Assembly: GCF_018070025.1 (NCBI RefSeq)
Contig: NZ_JAGPYQ010000002.1
Coordinates: forward strand, 2,170,001 to 2,234,000
Direction of reading: 5' to 3'
Length of the DNA: 64,000 nucleotides
Source of the DNA: Streptomyces liliiviolaceus
GTDB lineage: Bacteria; Actinomycetota; Actinomycetes; Streptomycetales; Streptomycetaceae
Both the position numbers and the translations under genes were made by a program. This document shows, piece by piece, positions 1 through 9,864 of the stretch (positions are counted from its first letter, which is position 1; every line of letters starts with the position of its first letter). The notes below the pieces were generated by a model. It was not told the origin of the DNA. It did no database searches and worked only from the letters and a program-made list of their open reading frames with translations.

Positions 1-55
1 GAGGGCCGGAGGGGGGTCCTGTGGGGCGGCCTGAGGACGGCGGTTCGACGCTCAC
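1..55 (-). CDS. 5' end of an unidentified gene, cut by the window edge
   Basis: On the minus strand a GTG at 55-53 is preceded by AGGAG (59-63) and opens a frame that stays open to base 1. It encodes 18 residues rich in Pro, Ser and Gly, which is too little to assign a family. It would be divergent from the streptophobe gene at 244. The 3-nt spacing from the Shine-Dalgarno core is short, so the exact start is uncertain. The 188 bases between the two genes show no clear operator. Confidence 0.4.
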   Translation of the reverse strand, partial: MSVEPPSSGRPTGPPSGP

Positions 56-243
56 GAGCTCCTCTTCCCGGCGTAGCGACACAGCGGCATCACGACACTG
101 CCACTTCGATCCACTTTGCTGCGTTTCACGGGCTTTGATTCCACGATCAGCCCATTGTGTGCTCCGGTCCCGTACCGCCCGCAAGCCGACGCGGTCGGCC
201 CTCCCGGCAGGCGCGCCGCCACAGGCCTGCCTAGCGTGGCAGC

Positions 244-1521
244 GTGAGCCTCTCTACAGCCCCTGACCAGGCGGTGTCCCGGCACGGCTGGGTCCAGGCC
301 CTGGCCACGGTCCTCGCCGGACTGATCGCCATGCTCGTGATCGCCGCGCTCGGACTGTGGGCGGCGGGGGCCGCCGACCTGCCGGACGGCGCGTTCCCGC
401 GGGTCGTCGCCGCGACGGTGGTGACGGCGGTCGGCGGTTCGGTGAAGTTCGCCGGGAACGCCGGAGCGATCGCCGGGACCCGGGCGGGTCTGACGGTGCT
501 CCCGCTCTCGGTGACGCTGACCGGAGCCCTGGTCGTCGCCGCCGGTTTCCTGCGGCCGTTGCGCCACCGGGCCGTCGCGGGCCTGCCCGAACTGGCGGGC
601 TGGGCCGGCCGCATCGCGGTCCTGTGGCTGCTCGCCCTGACCGCGCTGGCGCTGTCGGCCCGCCGGACCTTCGCGGTCTCCCTCGGTGACGGCGCGCTCT
701 CCGACCTCGGCGATCTGTTCGGCGCCTCGTCACCGCGGGTCGGGTTCGAGACCGATGTGCCGGTGACGCTGCCCTTCGGCCTTCTGTGGCTGGCCGGCGT
801 CCTCGTCCTCGCGCTGCTCGTCTCGCCCAGGGCGCCGCTCCCGCCCCGGCTGCTGCGCTTCCAGGAGTCGGTACGGCCGGCCGCGTACGCCATGGTCGTG
901 CTGCTGCTCGCGTACGTGGTCCTGGGCGTGGTCGTCGCGCTGGTGGTGGCGGTGACGCGGGGGCATGCCGCCCAGACGCTCGCGGTGGTGCTCCTGGGGC
1001 TGCCGAACCTCGTCTGGCCCGTCTTCACGATCGGTCTGGGGGCGACCTGGGACGGCAGGGTCGAGGGACCGTTCGGGCTGCCGATGCCGCAGGTGCTGGA
1101 TCGTGTGCTGCGTACGCCGGACCTCTCGACCCTGAATCTGCGCACACTCTCCGAGCAGGACGGCAGGGTGTGGTGGCTGGTGGTCGTCGACGCGGTGCTC
1201 CTGCTGGCCGTCGCCTTCCTGATGGCCTCACGCTCGCCTGCCCGGATGCGGGCCTGGCGGCACGGCCTGCACATGGCCGTCGCCCTCGCGCTCACGGTGC
1301 TCACCGTCTGCCTGCTCGGCCGGATCGACGCGCACTACGGGCTGTCGCTGTTCGGCATCGGAGACCTCGGCGGCGGACTGTCCGGCGAACTCTTCCTGCG
1401 GCCACGGCTGTGGGGCGCGCTCGGTCTCGCCCTGCTCTGGGGCCTGGTCGCCGGCTTCCTGGGCGCACTGCTCGCCTCCCGCACGCGTCATCACGGCGAG
1501 TTGGAGAATCCCAAGGACTGA
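244..1521 (+). CDS. Streptophobe family integral membrane protein
   Basis: A 425-aa very hydrophobic protein with roughly 10 predicted membrane segments. The N-terminus (GWVQALATVLAGLIAML, then AGAADLPDGAFPRVVAAT) matches the streptophobe family as I recall it, a membrane family almost confined to Streptomyces and of unknown function. The GTG at 244 is chosen because it immediately precedes the conserved first helix; no strong ribosome binding site is visible. The gene stands alone, 30 nt before a methyltransferase that is probably co-transcribed. No catalytic motif is visible, so the role is not inferred. Confidence 0.8.
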   Translation: MSLSTAPDQAVSRHGWVQALATVLAGLIAMLVIAALGLWAAGAADLPDGAFPRVVAATVVTAVGGSVKFAGNAGAIAGTRAGLTVLPLSVTLTGALVVAAGFLRPLRHRAVAGLPELAGWAGRIAVLWLLALTALALSARRTFAVSLGDGALSDLGDLFGASSPRVGFETDVPVTLPFGLLWLAGVLVLALLVSPRAPLPPRLLRFQESVRPAAYAMVVLLLAYVVLGVVVALVVAVTRGHAAQTLAVVLLGLPNLVWPVFTIGLGATWDGRVEGPFGLPMPQVLDRVLRTPDLSTLNLRTLSEQDGRVWWLVVVDAVLLLAVAFLMASRSPARMRAWRHGLHMAVALALTVLTVCLLGRIDAHYGLSLFGIGDLGGGLSGELFLRPRLWGALGLALLWGLVAGFLGALLASRTRHHGELENPKD

Positions 1522-1551
1522 GGACCGCGGGCCGTACTACCGTACGCATCC

Positions 1552-2205
1552 ATGATCGAGCCGGACTTCCTTCACACCACCCGGGCGGCCTACGACACGT
1601 GGGCCGCCCGTTACGCCGAGCTTTTCGCCAACGGGTTGGAGGACTTCCCGCTGGACCGGGCGATGCTCGGCGCATTCGCCGCCTTCGTGCGCGCGGACGG
1701 CGGCGGACCGGTGGCCGACCTGGGCTGCGGCCCGGGTCATGTGACCTCCCTGCTGGACTCGCTCGGCCTGGATGTGTCCGGCATCGACCTGTCCCCGGAG
1801 ATGATCGCCATCGCCCGGGCGGCCCGTCCGGACCTGCGGTTCGAGGTGGGCTCGATGACCGCGCTGGATCGTGCGGACGGCGAGCTGGCCGGTGTGCTGG
1901 CCCGTTACTCGATCATCCACACCCCGCCGGAGCAACTGCCTCTGGTGCTCACGGAGTTCCAGCGCGTGCTGGCGCCCGGCGGTCACTTGCTGCTCGCGTT
2001 CCAGGCCCACGACGACCCCGCGGAGCTGGCGGAGTCCTTCGACCACAAAGTGGCCCTCGCCTACCGCTGGTCCCCCGACCGCGTGGCCGCCCTGCTGACG
2101 GAGACGGGTTTCACGGAGAAGGCCCGCCTCGTCAGGGCCCCACTGGAGGACGAACGCCAGTTCCCGCACGCCCACTTGCTGCTCACGAAGACCCCCACAC
2201 CGTAG
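1552..2205 (+). CDS. Class I SAM-dependent methyltransferase
   Basis: A 217-aa Rossmann-type methyltransferase. SAM-binding motif I VADLGCGPGHV lies near residues 54-64, an acidic motif II follows (VSGIDLSPEM), and the post-motif region reads YSIIHTPPEQLP. Length and organisation fit small-molecule methyltransferases of the UbiE/MT11 type. The substrate cannot be told from sequence. The gene starts 30 nt after the streptophobe gene on the same strand and ends just before a palindromic intergenic repeat. Confidence 0.85.
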   Translation: MIEPDFLHTTRAAYDTWAARYAELFANGLEDFPLDRAMLGAFAAFVRADGGGPVADLGCGPGHVTSLLDSLGLDVSGIDLSPEMIAIARAARPDLRFEVGSMTALDRADGELAGVLARYSIIHTPPEQLPLVLTEFQRVLAPGGHLLLAFQAHDDPAELAESFDHKVALAYRWSPDRVAALLTETGFTEKARLVRAPLEDERQFPHAHLLLTKTPTP

Positions 2206-2222
2206 GGTCCGCGCCCACCATC

Positions 2223-2280
2223 GCCCCGTGAGGGGCGCGGGGAACTGCGCGACCAGCCCCCACCGGCCCGCACCTGACGT
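2223..2280. repeat. Streptomyces palindromic intergenic repeat, copy A
   Basis: A GCCCC-GTGA-GGGGC hairpin (2223-2236) is followed by GCGGGGAACTGCGCGACCAG and CCCCACCGGCCCGCA. The same block recurs at 7740-7800. It lies between the convergent methyltransferase and kinase genes, so it can act as a bidirectional terminator. Repeats of this type are, from memory, common between Streptomyces genes. Confidence 0.7.
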
Positions 2281-2286
2281 ACATCC

Positions 2287-3243
2287 CTACGGGCCCCCGG
2301 CATCCGGAACCACACACCGAGCCCAAGCCGGAGGCAAGGGCGGAGCCCAACCCCGCTCGGGCTCCCCCACCGCCGCCGCCCGCAACGCCGCGACAAACGC
2401 GAGACACGACCCGTACCGGTCATCGGGACTCTTCGCGAGAGCCTTCGCCAGGACGCCGTCGACGCCCCCGGCGAGTTCGGGCCGCTTCCCGGACACCGCC
2501 GGCGGCACGTCGTACTGGTGCGCCCACAACAGCGCCATGTCGTCGTCGCGCCGGAACGGCGGCCCGCCCGCCAGGGTCTCGTACACGACACAGGCGAGGC
2601 TGTAGACGTCGCAGCGGCCGTCGACGGGGCGCCCGGAGATCTGCTCGGGCGCCACGTAGTCGAGCGTGCCGACGAACTGGCCGACGGTCGTGAACCCGGT
2701 CAGGGACAGCGACTTCTTCGTCAGCCCGAAGTCGGTGAGGTAGACGTGCTCGGGGTGGTCGCTGTCCGTGCCCGGCGCGACCAGGATGTTGCCGGGTTTG
2801 ACGTCCCGGTGGACCAGCCCGTGGTCGTGGGCGGCGTCGAGCGCGGACGCCACCTGTACGGCGATGCGGGTGGCTGTCGTGATGGCCAACGGCCCCTCCT
2901 TGTCGAGGAGATGACGCAGGTCGCGGCCCGCGACGTACCGCATGGCGATGTAGAGGACGCCGTCCGTCTCGCCCGCCTCGAAGACCGGCACGATGTGGGG
3001 GTGGTCGATCGCGGCGGCCACCCGTGACTCGTAGGTGAAGCGTCTGCGGAACGTGTCGTTGCGGGCGAGTTCCGGGGCGAGCAGTTTCAGGGCGACCGTG
3101 CGGTCGAGGCGCAGGTCCTTGGCGCGGTAGACGACGGCCATGCCGCCCCGGCCGACCTCGCGCTCGATCCGGTACCCCGCGATCTGCCTGCCGACCAGCT
3201 CGGAGGCCCGCCCGGCGTGCGGACTCGTGTCGTACGCCATCAC
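2287..3243 (-). CDS. Soluble Ser/Thr protein kinase (Hanks type)
   Basis: A 318-aa kinase. It has Gly-loop GRGGMA (31-36), catalytic Lys53 (VALKLL), HRDVKPGN (145-152), DFG (171-173) and APE (198-200), so all key residues for phosphotransfer are present. Unlike PknA/PknB it has no transmembrane helix or extracellular domain; the protein ends about 40 residues after the kinase fold with a Pro-rich tail. The GTG start overlaps the stop of the upstream gene by 4 nt, so it is the last gene of the operon with the FHA-ABC transporter. Inference: it phosphorylates the Pro-rich neighbour and/or the transporter, whose FHA domains would read phosphothreonine. Confidence 0.9.
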   Translation of the reverse strand: MMAYDTSPHAGRASELVGRQIAGYRIEREVGRGGMAVVYRAKDLRLDRTVALKLLAPELARNDTFRRRFTYESRVAAAIDHPHIVPVFEAGETDGVLYIAMRYVAGRDLRHLLDKEGPLAITTATRIAVQVASALDAAHDHGLVHRDVKPGNILVAPGTDSDHPEHVYLTDFGLTKKSLSLTGFTTVGQFVGTLDYVAPEQISGRPVDGRCDVYSLACVVYETLAGGPPFRRDDDMALLWAHQYDVPPAVSGKRPELAGGVDGVLAKALAKSPDDRYGSCLAFVAALRAAAVGEPERGWAPPLPPAWARCVVPDAGGP

Positions 3244-4106
3244 CGGTCACCGCGCCCGGCACTGTCGACGTGACCAGCACTGCCGCCGTGACCGGCGCTG
3301 TCGCCGTCCCCCGTGACGAGCCGGGTCGGGGCGTGCCGGATGCCCTCCTGGCCCTCGGGCGACTCCGGCCCCGCGCCCGCGTCACCCCGGGCCGGCTCCG
3401 GCTCAACGCTCCGCGCGAGTGGTGCGGGCTCCGGTGCGGGTTCCGCCGGGCCCACGCCCCGTACGACCTGCGTGGGCGCGTGGCCGCCCGCGACAGGCGG
3501 CTCCGGGCCCGGCGCCGCAGGTCCGGGAGGGGACGCGGCGTCGGACGGGCCCGGGCCGGGCCCGGTGGGTGGCTCGGGTCGGAACTCGGCTGCCGGGAGG
3601 TCCGAGCCCGCCGCGGACGGCGGCTGCCCCGTCGCGTACGTGCTCACGCGGGTGCCGTCGCAGTACACCCACCGCTCGTGCTCGGCCTCGTACAGCCAGA
3701 CGGACTCCCCCTCCACGACGATCCCGACGCGCATCCCCGTCGTCAGGTCGTGGAACGCCTCCCGGTCGAGGCGTCCGGCCGCCAGTTCCTCGACGTGCTG
3801 CCGGTAGCGGCGCAGCGTCTCCTCGACGCGGGCCAGCAGCGGGCGCGGATCGGCGGTGCGGGCGAGCGGCTGTCCGGCGGCGGGCGGGTCCTGCGGGACG
3901 GCGACCAGCAGCCGGCCGTCGACCCACGCGGACCAGCCGTTGGCGCACAACACGTGCCCCCAGTCGCCGCGCCGCTCGACGAGCCGCACGGGCAGGAGGG
4001 CGTCGAGCGGCACGGTGGGCCGGACCGGGTCGGGGGCGTCCCAGGCGGGCATGCCGTCCGGCGGAACCACATGGGTGGGGCGGAATCCGGGAGTGGTCGT
4101 CGTCAT
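3240..4106 (-). CDS. Pro-rich protein with SH3-like N-terminus, candidate kinase/FHA substrate
   Basis: 288 aa, no known family recognised. Residues 33-70 (LDALLPVRLVERRGDWGHV, then GWSAWVDGRLL) resemble a bacterial SH3-type barrel. Residues 90-150 are helical and charged, and include a WLYEAEHERWVYCDG segment. The C-terminal 120 residues are low-complexity Pro/Gly/Ala. Two near-identical Thr motifs, HAPTQVVRG and HAPTRLVTG, sit in the tail and look like phospho-acceptor sites. It lies between the double-FHA transporter (19-nt gap) and the kinase (4-nt overlap). That position suggests an adaptor between kinase and FHA domains; this is inference. Confidence 0.6.
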   Translation of the reverse strand: MTTTTPGFRPTHVVPPDGMPAWDAPDPVRPTVPLDALLPVRLVERRGDWGHVLCANGWSAWVDGRLLVAVPQDPPAAGQPLARTADPRPLLARVEETLRRYRQHVEELAAGRLDREAFHDLTTGMRVGIVVEGESVWLYEAEHERWVYCDGTRVSTYATGQPPSAAGSDLPAAEFRPEPPTGPGPGPSDAASPPGPAAPGPEPPVAGGHAPTQVVRGVGPAEPAPEPAPLARSVEPEPARGDAGAGPESPEGQEGIRHAPTRLVTGDGDSAGHGGSAGHVDSAGRGDR

Positions 4107-4124
4107 CGCGTCCGGCTCCCCTTC

Positions 4125-6461
4125 CTACTTCCGCATGACCGCGGGTTCGTGCCGTCTGAGCAGCCGGGCCACGAGGAGGCCGAAGACGGCCGAGAGGACG
4201 ACGAGCATGCCCATGTTGAGCAGCCACACCCCGGCCGAGTGCCGGAACAGCGGGTCGGCGGTCAGGTCGCCCGGGACGAGCCGGGCCAGTCCGACGGTGC
4301 CCGCCATGGCGCCGAGCGCCCAGCGCGAGGGCACCAGCCACGAGAGCTGTTCGATGCCGGGGACGCCGTCGAGTCTGAGCAGCGCGCCGCAGAACACGAC
4401 CTGCACGATGGCGAGGAGCACGAGCAGCGGCATCGTGACCTCCTCCTTGCGTACCAGCGCGGAGACGAGGAGCCCGAGCATCATCGCGGTGAAGGCGAGC
4501 AGGGCCACGGCGACCGTGATCTCGGCGAGGGGCGGCAGGAGGACGCCCTCGCCGCCGGGCGCGTTCAGGTCGACGCCGAGCAGGGCCACCAGGGTCAGGA
4601 CGACGGCCTGGAGCACGGTGACCGTGCCGAGGACGACGACCTTGGACATCAGGTACGCCGATCTGGACAGGCCGACGGCCCGTTCCCGCTGGTAGATCAC
4701 CCGTTCCTTGACCAGTTCGCGCACGGCGTTGGCCGCGCCCGTCAGCACTCCGCCGACGCAGAGGATGAGCAGCGCGTTCATCGCCGTCTCCTGCGTGAGC
4801 CTGCTGCCCGCGAGGGCCCGCGCCATCGCTCCCATGACGAAGGGCAGGGCGATCATGATGGCGAGGAAGGTACGGTCGGCGCCGAGCGCGGCGGCGTACC
4901 GGCGCACGAGGGTGCCCAGCTGCGAACCCCAGCTCTGCGCCTTGGGCGGCCGCGCGACCCCGCCGGAGGCGGGTGCGGCCTGCGGCAGGCGTGGCTGGGC
5001 GGTGGAGTCGACGATGTACCGGCGGTACTGGGCCGACACGCGATAGTCCCCGGCCCAGTCCCTCTCCCGGTCCCGCTCGAACGCCTCGAACGCCTCCGGC
5101 CACTGTTCGTAGCCGAAAAAGGCGAGCGTCTCGTCGGGCGGCCCGTAGTAGGCGACCTTGCCGCCGGGCGCGAGGACGAGCAGCCGGTCGCAGACGTCGA
5201 GGCTGAGGACGCTGTGGGTGACGACCACGACCGTCCGCCCGTCGTCGGCCAGCCCGCGCAGCATGTGCATCACGGAGCGGTCCATACCGGGGTCGAGGCC
5301 GGAGGTCGGCTCGTCTAGGAAGAGCAGGGACGGCTTGGTGAGCAGTTCCAGGGCCACGCTGACGCGTTTGCGCTGGCCGCCGGAGAGGCTGTGGATGGGC
5401 TGCCCGGCACGTTGTCCGAGACCGAGTTCGCGGATCACCTCGTCGACGCGGGCCTCGCGCTCCGCCTTCGCGGTGTCCTGGGGGAAGCGCAGCTCGGCGG
5501 CGTAGGCGAGGGCGCGCCGCACGGTGAGCTGGGCGTGCAGGATATCCTCCTGCGGTACGAGTCCGATGCGCCGCCGCAGCTCGGCGTAGTCCCGGTAGAG
5601 GTCGCGGCCGTCGTAGAGGACCGTGCCCCGGTCGGCGGGGCGCTGCCCGGTCAGGGCGTTGAGGAGCGTGGACTTGCCCGCGCCGCTGGGTCCGACGACG
5701 GCCAGCAGGCACTTCTCGCCGACGGGGAAGGAGACCCGGTCGAGGAGCGTTTTGCGGCCCCGGTCCACGGCGACGACGAGGTCCTGCACGTCGAGCGAGA
5801 CCTCGCCGGTGTCGACGTACTCCTGGAGCTGGTCGCCGACCAGGGAGAACGCCGAGTGGCCGATGCCGACGATGTCGCCCGCGTCGATACGGGCGCGGGT
5901 GACGGGCTGCCCGTTGAGGAACGTGCCGTTGTGGCTGCCCAGGTCGACGATCTCGTACGTCCCGTCCGGCAGCGCCCGCAGTTCCGCGTGGCTCCGGGAG
6001 ACGCCGAGGTCGTCGACGACGAGGTCGTTGTCGCCGCCGCGGCCGATCCGGACGGTGCGGGAGGGCAGCGGCCGCACGCTGGTGGGCCGGCGGAAGGTGC
6101 CGGTCGCGGCGGGCACGGAGACGGCCGAGGGCCGTTCGGGGGCGGGCGGGGCACGGTCGGCGAGCACCGCGCACGGGCCGTCGGCGGGGGCGCCGAAGCG
6201 CAGGACGCTGCCGGCTCCGACGTCCCACTCGTGGACGCGGCGGCCGTCGGCGTACGTGCCGTTCGTGCTGTTCTCGTCCTCCAGCGTCCAGTGGTCGGTG
6301 CCCGGCCGCAGGACCGCGTGGTGCCAGGAGACCCGGGCGTCCTCGATGACGATGTCGCTGAGCGGGTCCCGGCCGACGTGGTACGCGTGGTCCGGGGTCA
6401 TCACCGTGGAGCCCGTCTCCGTTTCGAGGACGAGTTCGGGCACCGCCGACCGCTCTCCCAT
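4125..6461 (-). CDS. Double-FHA ABC transporter, ATPase-permease fusion (Rv1747-like)
   Basis: 778 aa. FHA domain 1 spans about residues 10-90 (GR 30-31, SWHH 45-48, STNGT 65-69). FHA domain 2 spans about 130-205 (GRGGDND 140-146, SRSHAE 155-160, SHNGTF 176-181). The ABC ATPase spans about 220-450, with Walker A GPSGAGKST (257-265), signature LSGGQ (359-363) and Walker B LLFLDE (379-384). An ABC2-type membrane domain with about six helices fills the C-terminus. The architecture matches Mycobacterium tuberculosis Rv1747, where kinase-dependent phosphorylation controls the exporter. Substrate unknown. It is the first gene of the operon with the SH3-like protein and kinase. Confidence 0.9.
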   Translation of the reverse strand: MGERSAVPELVLETETGSTVMTPDHAYHVGRDPLSDIVIEDARVSWHHAVLRPGTDHWTLEDENSTNGTYADGRRVHEWDVGAGSVLRFGAPADGPCAVLADRAPPAPERPSAVSVPAATGTFRRPTSVRPLPSRTVRIGRGGDNDLVVDDLGVSRSHAELRALPDGTYEIVDLGSHNGTFLNGQPVTRARIDAGDIVGIGHSAFSLVGDQLQEYVDTGEVSLDVQDLVVAVDRGRKTLLDRVSFPVGEKCLLAVVGPSGAGKSTLLNALTGQRPADRGTVLYDGRDLYRDYAELRRRIGLVPQEDILHAQLTVRRALAYAAELRFPQDTAKAEREARVDEVIRELGLGQRAGQPIHSLSGGQRKRVSVALELLTKPSLLFLDEPTSGLDPGMDRSVMHMLRGLADDGRTVVVVTHSVLSLDVCDRLLVLAPGGKVAYYGPPDETLAFFGYEQWPEAFEAFERDRERDWAGDYRVSAQYRRYIVDSTAQPRLPQAAPASGGVARPPKAQSWGSQLGTLVRRYAAALGADRTFLAIMIALPFVMGAMARALAGSRLTQETAMNALLILCVGGVLTGAANAVRELVKERVIYQRERAVGLSRSAYLMSKVVVLGTVTVLQAVVLTLVALLGVDLNAPGGEGVLLPPLAEITVAVALLAFTAMMLGLLVSALVRKEEVTMPLLVLLAIVQVVFCGALLRLDGVPGIEQLSWLVPSRWALGAMAGTVGLARLVPGDLTADPLFRHSAGVWLLNMGMLVVLSAVFGLLVARLLRRHEPAVMRK

Positions 6462-6490
6462 GCCTGAATTCTAGCTATTCGTCCGCATAT

Positions 6491-6507
6491 GCGCCTGCCG
6501 CAGGCGC
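6491..6507. terminator. Short GC hairpin between two leftward genes
   Basis: GCGCCTG-CCG-CAGGCGC, a 7-bp perfect stem with a 3-nt loop, lies 38 nt past the stop of the 6545-6973 gene and 30 nt before the FHA-ABC start. It probably separates the two transcripts. There is no U-tract, as is usual in Streptomyces. Confidence 0.4.
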
Positions 6508-6544
6508 GGAGGCCAGGCCATCGAGGGAGGGCCGCGGGCTCGGC

Positions 6545-6973
6545 TCAGGCGGCCGGGGCGGACAGGTGGGGCAGGGTCCGCTGCATCCGCAGGGCGTCGA
6601 TGGACTCCGCGAGCAGTTCGTACTCGGTGGTCTCGTCGCTGGCGGCGATGCGCACCAGATGTCCGGCGGCCAACTCCTCGGCGGTCAGCTCCTGTTGCGC
6701 GTCGTCGCCGCACCAGCCGCGCAGCAGGCCGGGCACATCGGGGGTCGTGCCCGCGACGGGCGCCATCGAGTTCGGCGGGAAGTAGGGGGCGTCGGGATCG
6801 GGATCCAGGCGCTCGGCGATCCAGGACGCCCGGTCCCGTAACCACCACATGGCCAGGGCCAGGGTGGGCGCCCGGTAGGTGCCGAGCGGTACGCCGACCC
6901 ACATTCCGCCACAGACTCCGTACGCGGTGACGTGGCACAGGAATTCATCGTGCACGATCACTCCCCATCGCAT
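6545..6973 (-). CDS. Hypothetical protein with a TTA codon
   Basis: 142 aa, family not recognised. The ATG at 6973 is preferred over an upstream in-frame start at 7033 because the extra 20 residues are charged low-complexity sequence. The N-terminal half is aromatic and hydrophobic (MWVGVPLGTYRAP, LALAMWWLRDRASW); the rest is acidic and helical. Codon 45 (6841-6839) is TTA, the rare leucine codon read by the bldA tRNA in Streptomyces, so translation may be delayed to development. It faces away from the NTF2-like gene across a 323-nt gap. Confidence 0.6.
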   Translation of the reverse strand: MRWGVIVHDEFLCHVTAYGVCGGMWVGVPLGTYRAPTLALAMWWLRDRASWIAERLDPDPDAPYFPPNSMAPVAGTTPDVPGLLRGWCGDDAQQELTAEELAAGHLVRIAASDETTEYELLAESIDALRMQRTLPHLSAPAA

Positions 6974-7296
6974 CCGCTCGCCGCCTGTCGGCCTCTCTTC
7001 CCGGTCTTTCCCGCGGCTCGTTCCGGCGTGCACCGTGGCGCTGTTCCGATGAGTGGTGAAGGGTGAATTGCCCTAGCCTTCGAGTATCGCCACTCCTGAC
7101 ACAGTGTCACCACACCTTTCCAGCCAGTCTCCTGGCATATTCACGGCCTTCTTTGGCCGAAACGGCTCGGATCGTCTCCGTCCGTACGGAATCCGTGCTC
7201 GGCGGCCCATTACCCGCGGGGTAATCGACGGTCCCGGCGGCGCCCGGCATGGTTGCGGTACCGCATCCCGAAGACCTCGATGGAGGCTGATTCCTC
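6974..7296. promoter_or_regulatory. Divergent intergenic region with a perfect 13-bp palindrome
   Basis: 323 nt between the divergent hypothetical (6973) and NTF2-like (7297) genes. It is less GC-rich than its surroundings. The only clear element is TGACAC-A-GTGTCA at 7097-7109, a perfect inverted repeat suited to a dimeric repressor that could control either gene. No open frame with coding-like codon use lies in the gap. Confidence 0.4.
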
Positions 7297-7692
7297 ATGT
7301 CCGTGAACGTGTCCGCGAACGAGAACCGTTACGAGACCGCCGTCGCCCGTTACTTCGAGGCGTGGAACGCGGACGGGGCCGAGGCCCTGGCGAAGGCGGT
7401 GGCCGCCGCCTGGACCGCGGACGGCGGGTACACCGACCCGCTCGCCGATGTGCGCGGGCACGACGCGATCGCTGCGGTGATCGCCGCGGCCCACGAGCAG
7501 TTCCCCGGTTTCGTGTTCCGCCCGGCCGGTCCGGTGGACGGCCACCACGACATCGTCCGTTTCACCTGGGAACTGGTGAACCCCACGGACGGCTCGGCCC
7601 CGGTGGCCGGCTCCGACGTCATCACCCTGACCGAGGACGCCCGAATCCACACGGTATCCGGCTTCCTGGACCGGCTCCCGGCACCGGAATAA
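7297..7692 (+). CDS. NTF2-like / SnoaL-like protein
   Basis: 131 aa with the cone-shaped NTF2 fold signature: an N-terminal helix (RYFEAWNADGAEALAKAV), then GGYTDPLADVRGHDAI and a C-terminal sheet (DIVRFTWELVN, GSDVITLTEDARIHTVSGFLD). Such proteins bind or isomerise small hydrophobic ligands. No catalytic residue can be assigned. A GGAGG lies about 10 nt before the ATG. A palindromic repeat follows the stop. Confidence 0.75.
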   Translation: MSVNVSANENRYETAVARYFEAWNADGAEALAKAVAAAWTADGGYTDPLADVRGHDAIAAVIAAAHEQFPGFVFRPAGPVDGHHDIVRFTWELVNPTDGSAPVAGSDVITLTEDARIHTVSGFLDRLPAPE

Positions 7693-7739
7693 CCGAATCC
7701 GACCGCCCCCACGGACCGGCACCCGACCCACAACACCAG

Positions 7740-7800
7740 CCCCCTCAAGGGGCGCGGGGAACTGCGCGGCCGACCCCCACCGGCCCGCAGCCAACCCACA
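7740..7800. repeat. Streptomyces palindromic intergenic repeat, copy B
   Basis: CCCC-TCAA-GGGG hairpin followed by CGCGGGGAACTGCGCGGCC and CCCCACCGGCCCGCAGCC, closely matching copy A at 2223-2280. It lies between the convergent NTF2-like and aldo/keto reductase genes, where it probably terminates both transcripts. Confidence 0.7.
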
Positions 7801-7837
7801 ACGCCCCCACCCCAAAGCGGAGCGCTACCGCGGAGCG

Positions 7838-8866
<1,029 letters not shown>

Positions 8867-8943
8867 GGTCCACTCTCGCCTGCCCCACCGACAGTGGTCC
8901 AACAGGAGAATCGGATGGGATTCAGCGGATACGCTTCTCAATC

Positions 8944-9864
8944 ATGGAATTGCGCCACCTTCAGCATTTCGTCGCGGTCGCCGAGGACCAGCACTTCACC
9001 CGGGCGGCCGAACGCCTCATGGTGTCGCAGTCCGGCCTGTCCGCCTCCATCCGGGCCCTGGAGCGCGAGCTGCGCGCGCCGCTGTTCGTCCGTACCACCC
9101 GCCGGGTCACGCTCACCGAGGCCGGGCGGGCGCTGCTGACCGAGGCGGAGCGGATCCTGGCGCAGGTCCGCGCGGCCCACGACGCGGTGGCCGCCGTACA
9201 GGGGGTACTGCGCGGCACGCTGTCGCTGGGCACCGAGCAGTGCATCGCTGGCGTGCACGTGGCTCCCCTGCTGGCCGAGTTCCGCAGACGCCATCCGGAC
9301 GTGGAGATCCGGCTGCGACAGGCCGGCTCGGGCGCGCTCGCGGAGGACGTCGCCGCGGGCCGGCTGGACCTGGCGTTCGCGGTGACGACCCGCGCCGACA
9401 CGGAGCAGCTGCGCAGTCTGCCGCTGACCCGAGAGCCGATGACCGTCGTCTGCCATCCCTCGCACCCGCTGGCGGGCGGCGGCCCCGTCACCCCGCACGA
9501 GCTGGGCGGCGAGGCCTTCGTCGACTTCCACCCCGACTGGGGGCCGCGCCGCACCACCGACGCGGCCTTCGCGGCGGCGCGGGTGCAGCGCACGGTCACC
9601 CTGGAGGTGAACGACGTGCACAGCCTGCTCGACCTCGTCGAGGAGGGCCTCGGCATCGCCGTCGTACCGCGTCACTTCGCCCACAAGCGGCCGGCCCTCC
9701 CGGCCCTCCCGCTCAAGGCCGACACCGAGACGCCGTACGAGACGGTCGCGATGCTGCCGCCGCCGGAGGCGACCAGCCCGGCGGCGAGGGCGTTCATGTC
9801 CCTGCTCGACACGGAGGTTCTGGCGGTCGAAACGGTCGGCTCATCGGCCAGGATCAGCGGTTAG
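8944..9864 (+). CDS. LysR-family transcriptional regulator
   Basis: 306 aa. N-terminal winged helix-turn-helix (MELRHLQHFVAVAEDQHFT, then RAAERLMVSQSGLSASIRAL) and a C-terminal periplasmic-binding-like effector domain (residues about 90-295). The ATG at 8944 is chosen because it is the canonical LysR N-terminus; longer frames upstream run through the intergenic operator. It is divergent from the aldo/keto reductase, with 77 nt between the starts, the classic arrangement of a LysR regulator and its target. Confidence 0.9.
   Translation: MELRHLQHFVAVAEDQHFTRAAERLMVSQSGLSASIRALERELRAPLFVRTTRRVTLTEAGRALLTEAERILAQVRAAHDAVAAVQGVLRGTLSLGTEQCIAGVHVAPLLAEFRRRHPDVEIRLRQAGSGALAEDVAAGRLDLAFAVTTRADTEQLRSLPLTREPMTVVCHPSHPLAGGGPVTPHELGGEAFVDFHPDWGPRRTTDAAFAAARVQRTVTLEVNDVHSLLDLVEEGLGIAVVPRHFAHKRPALPALPLKADTETPYETVAMLPPPEATSPAARAFMSLLDTEVLAVETVGSSARISG

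Noticed and set aside
3403..6228. A 941-codon open frame on the minus strand over the FHA-ABC gene
   Set aside because: It is an Arg/Pro-rich shadow caused by high GC; the FHA-ABC frame has all domain motifs.
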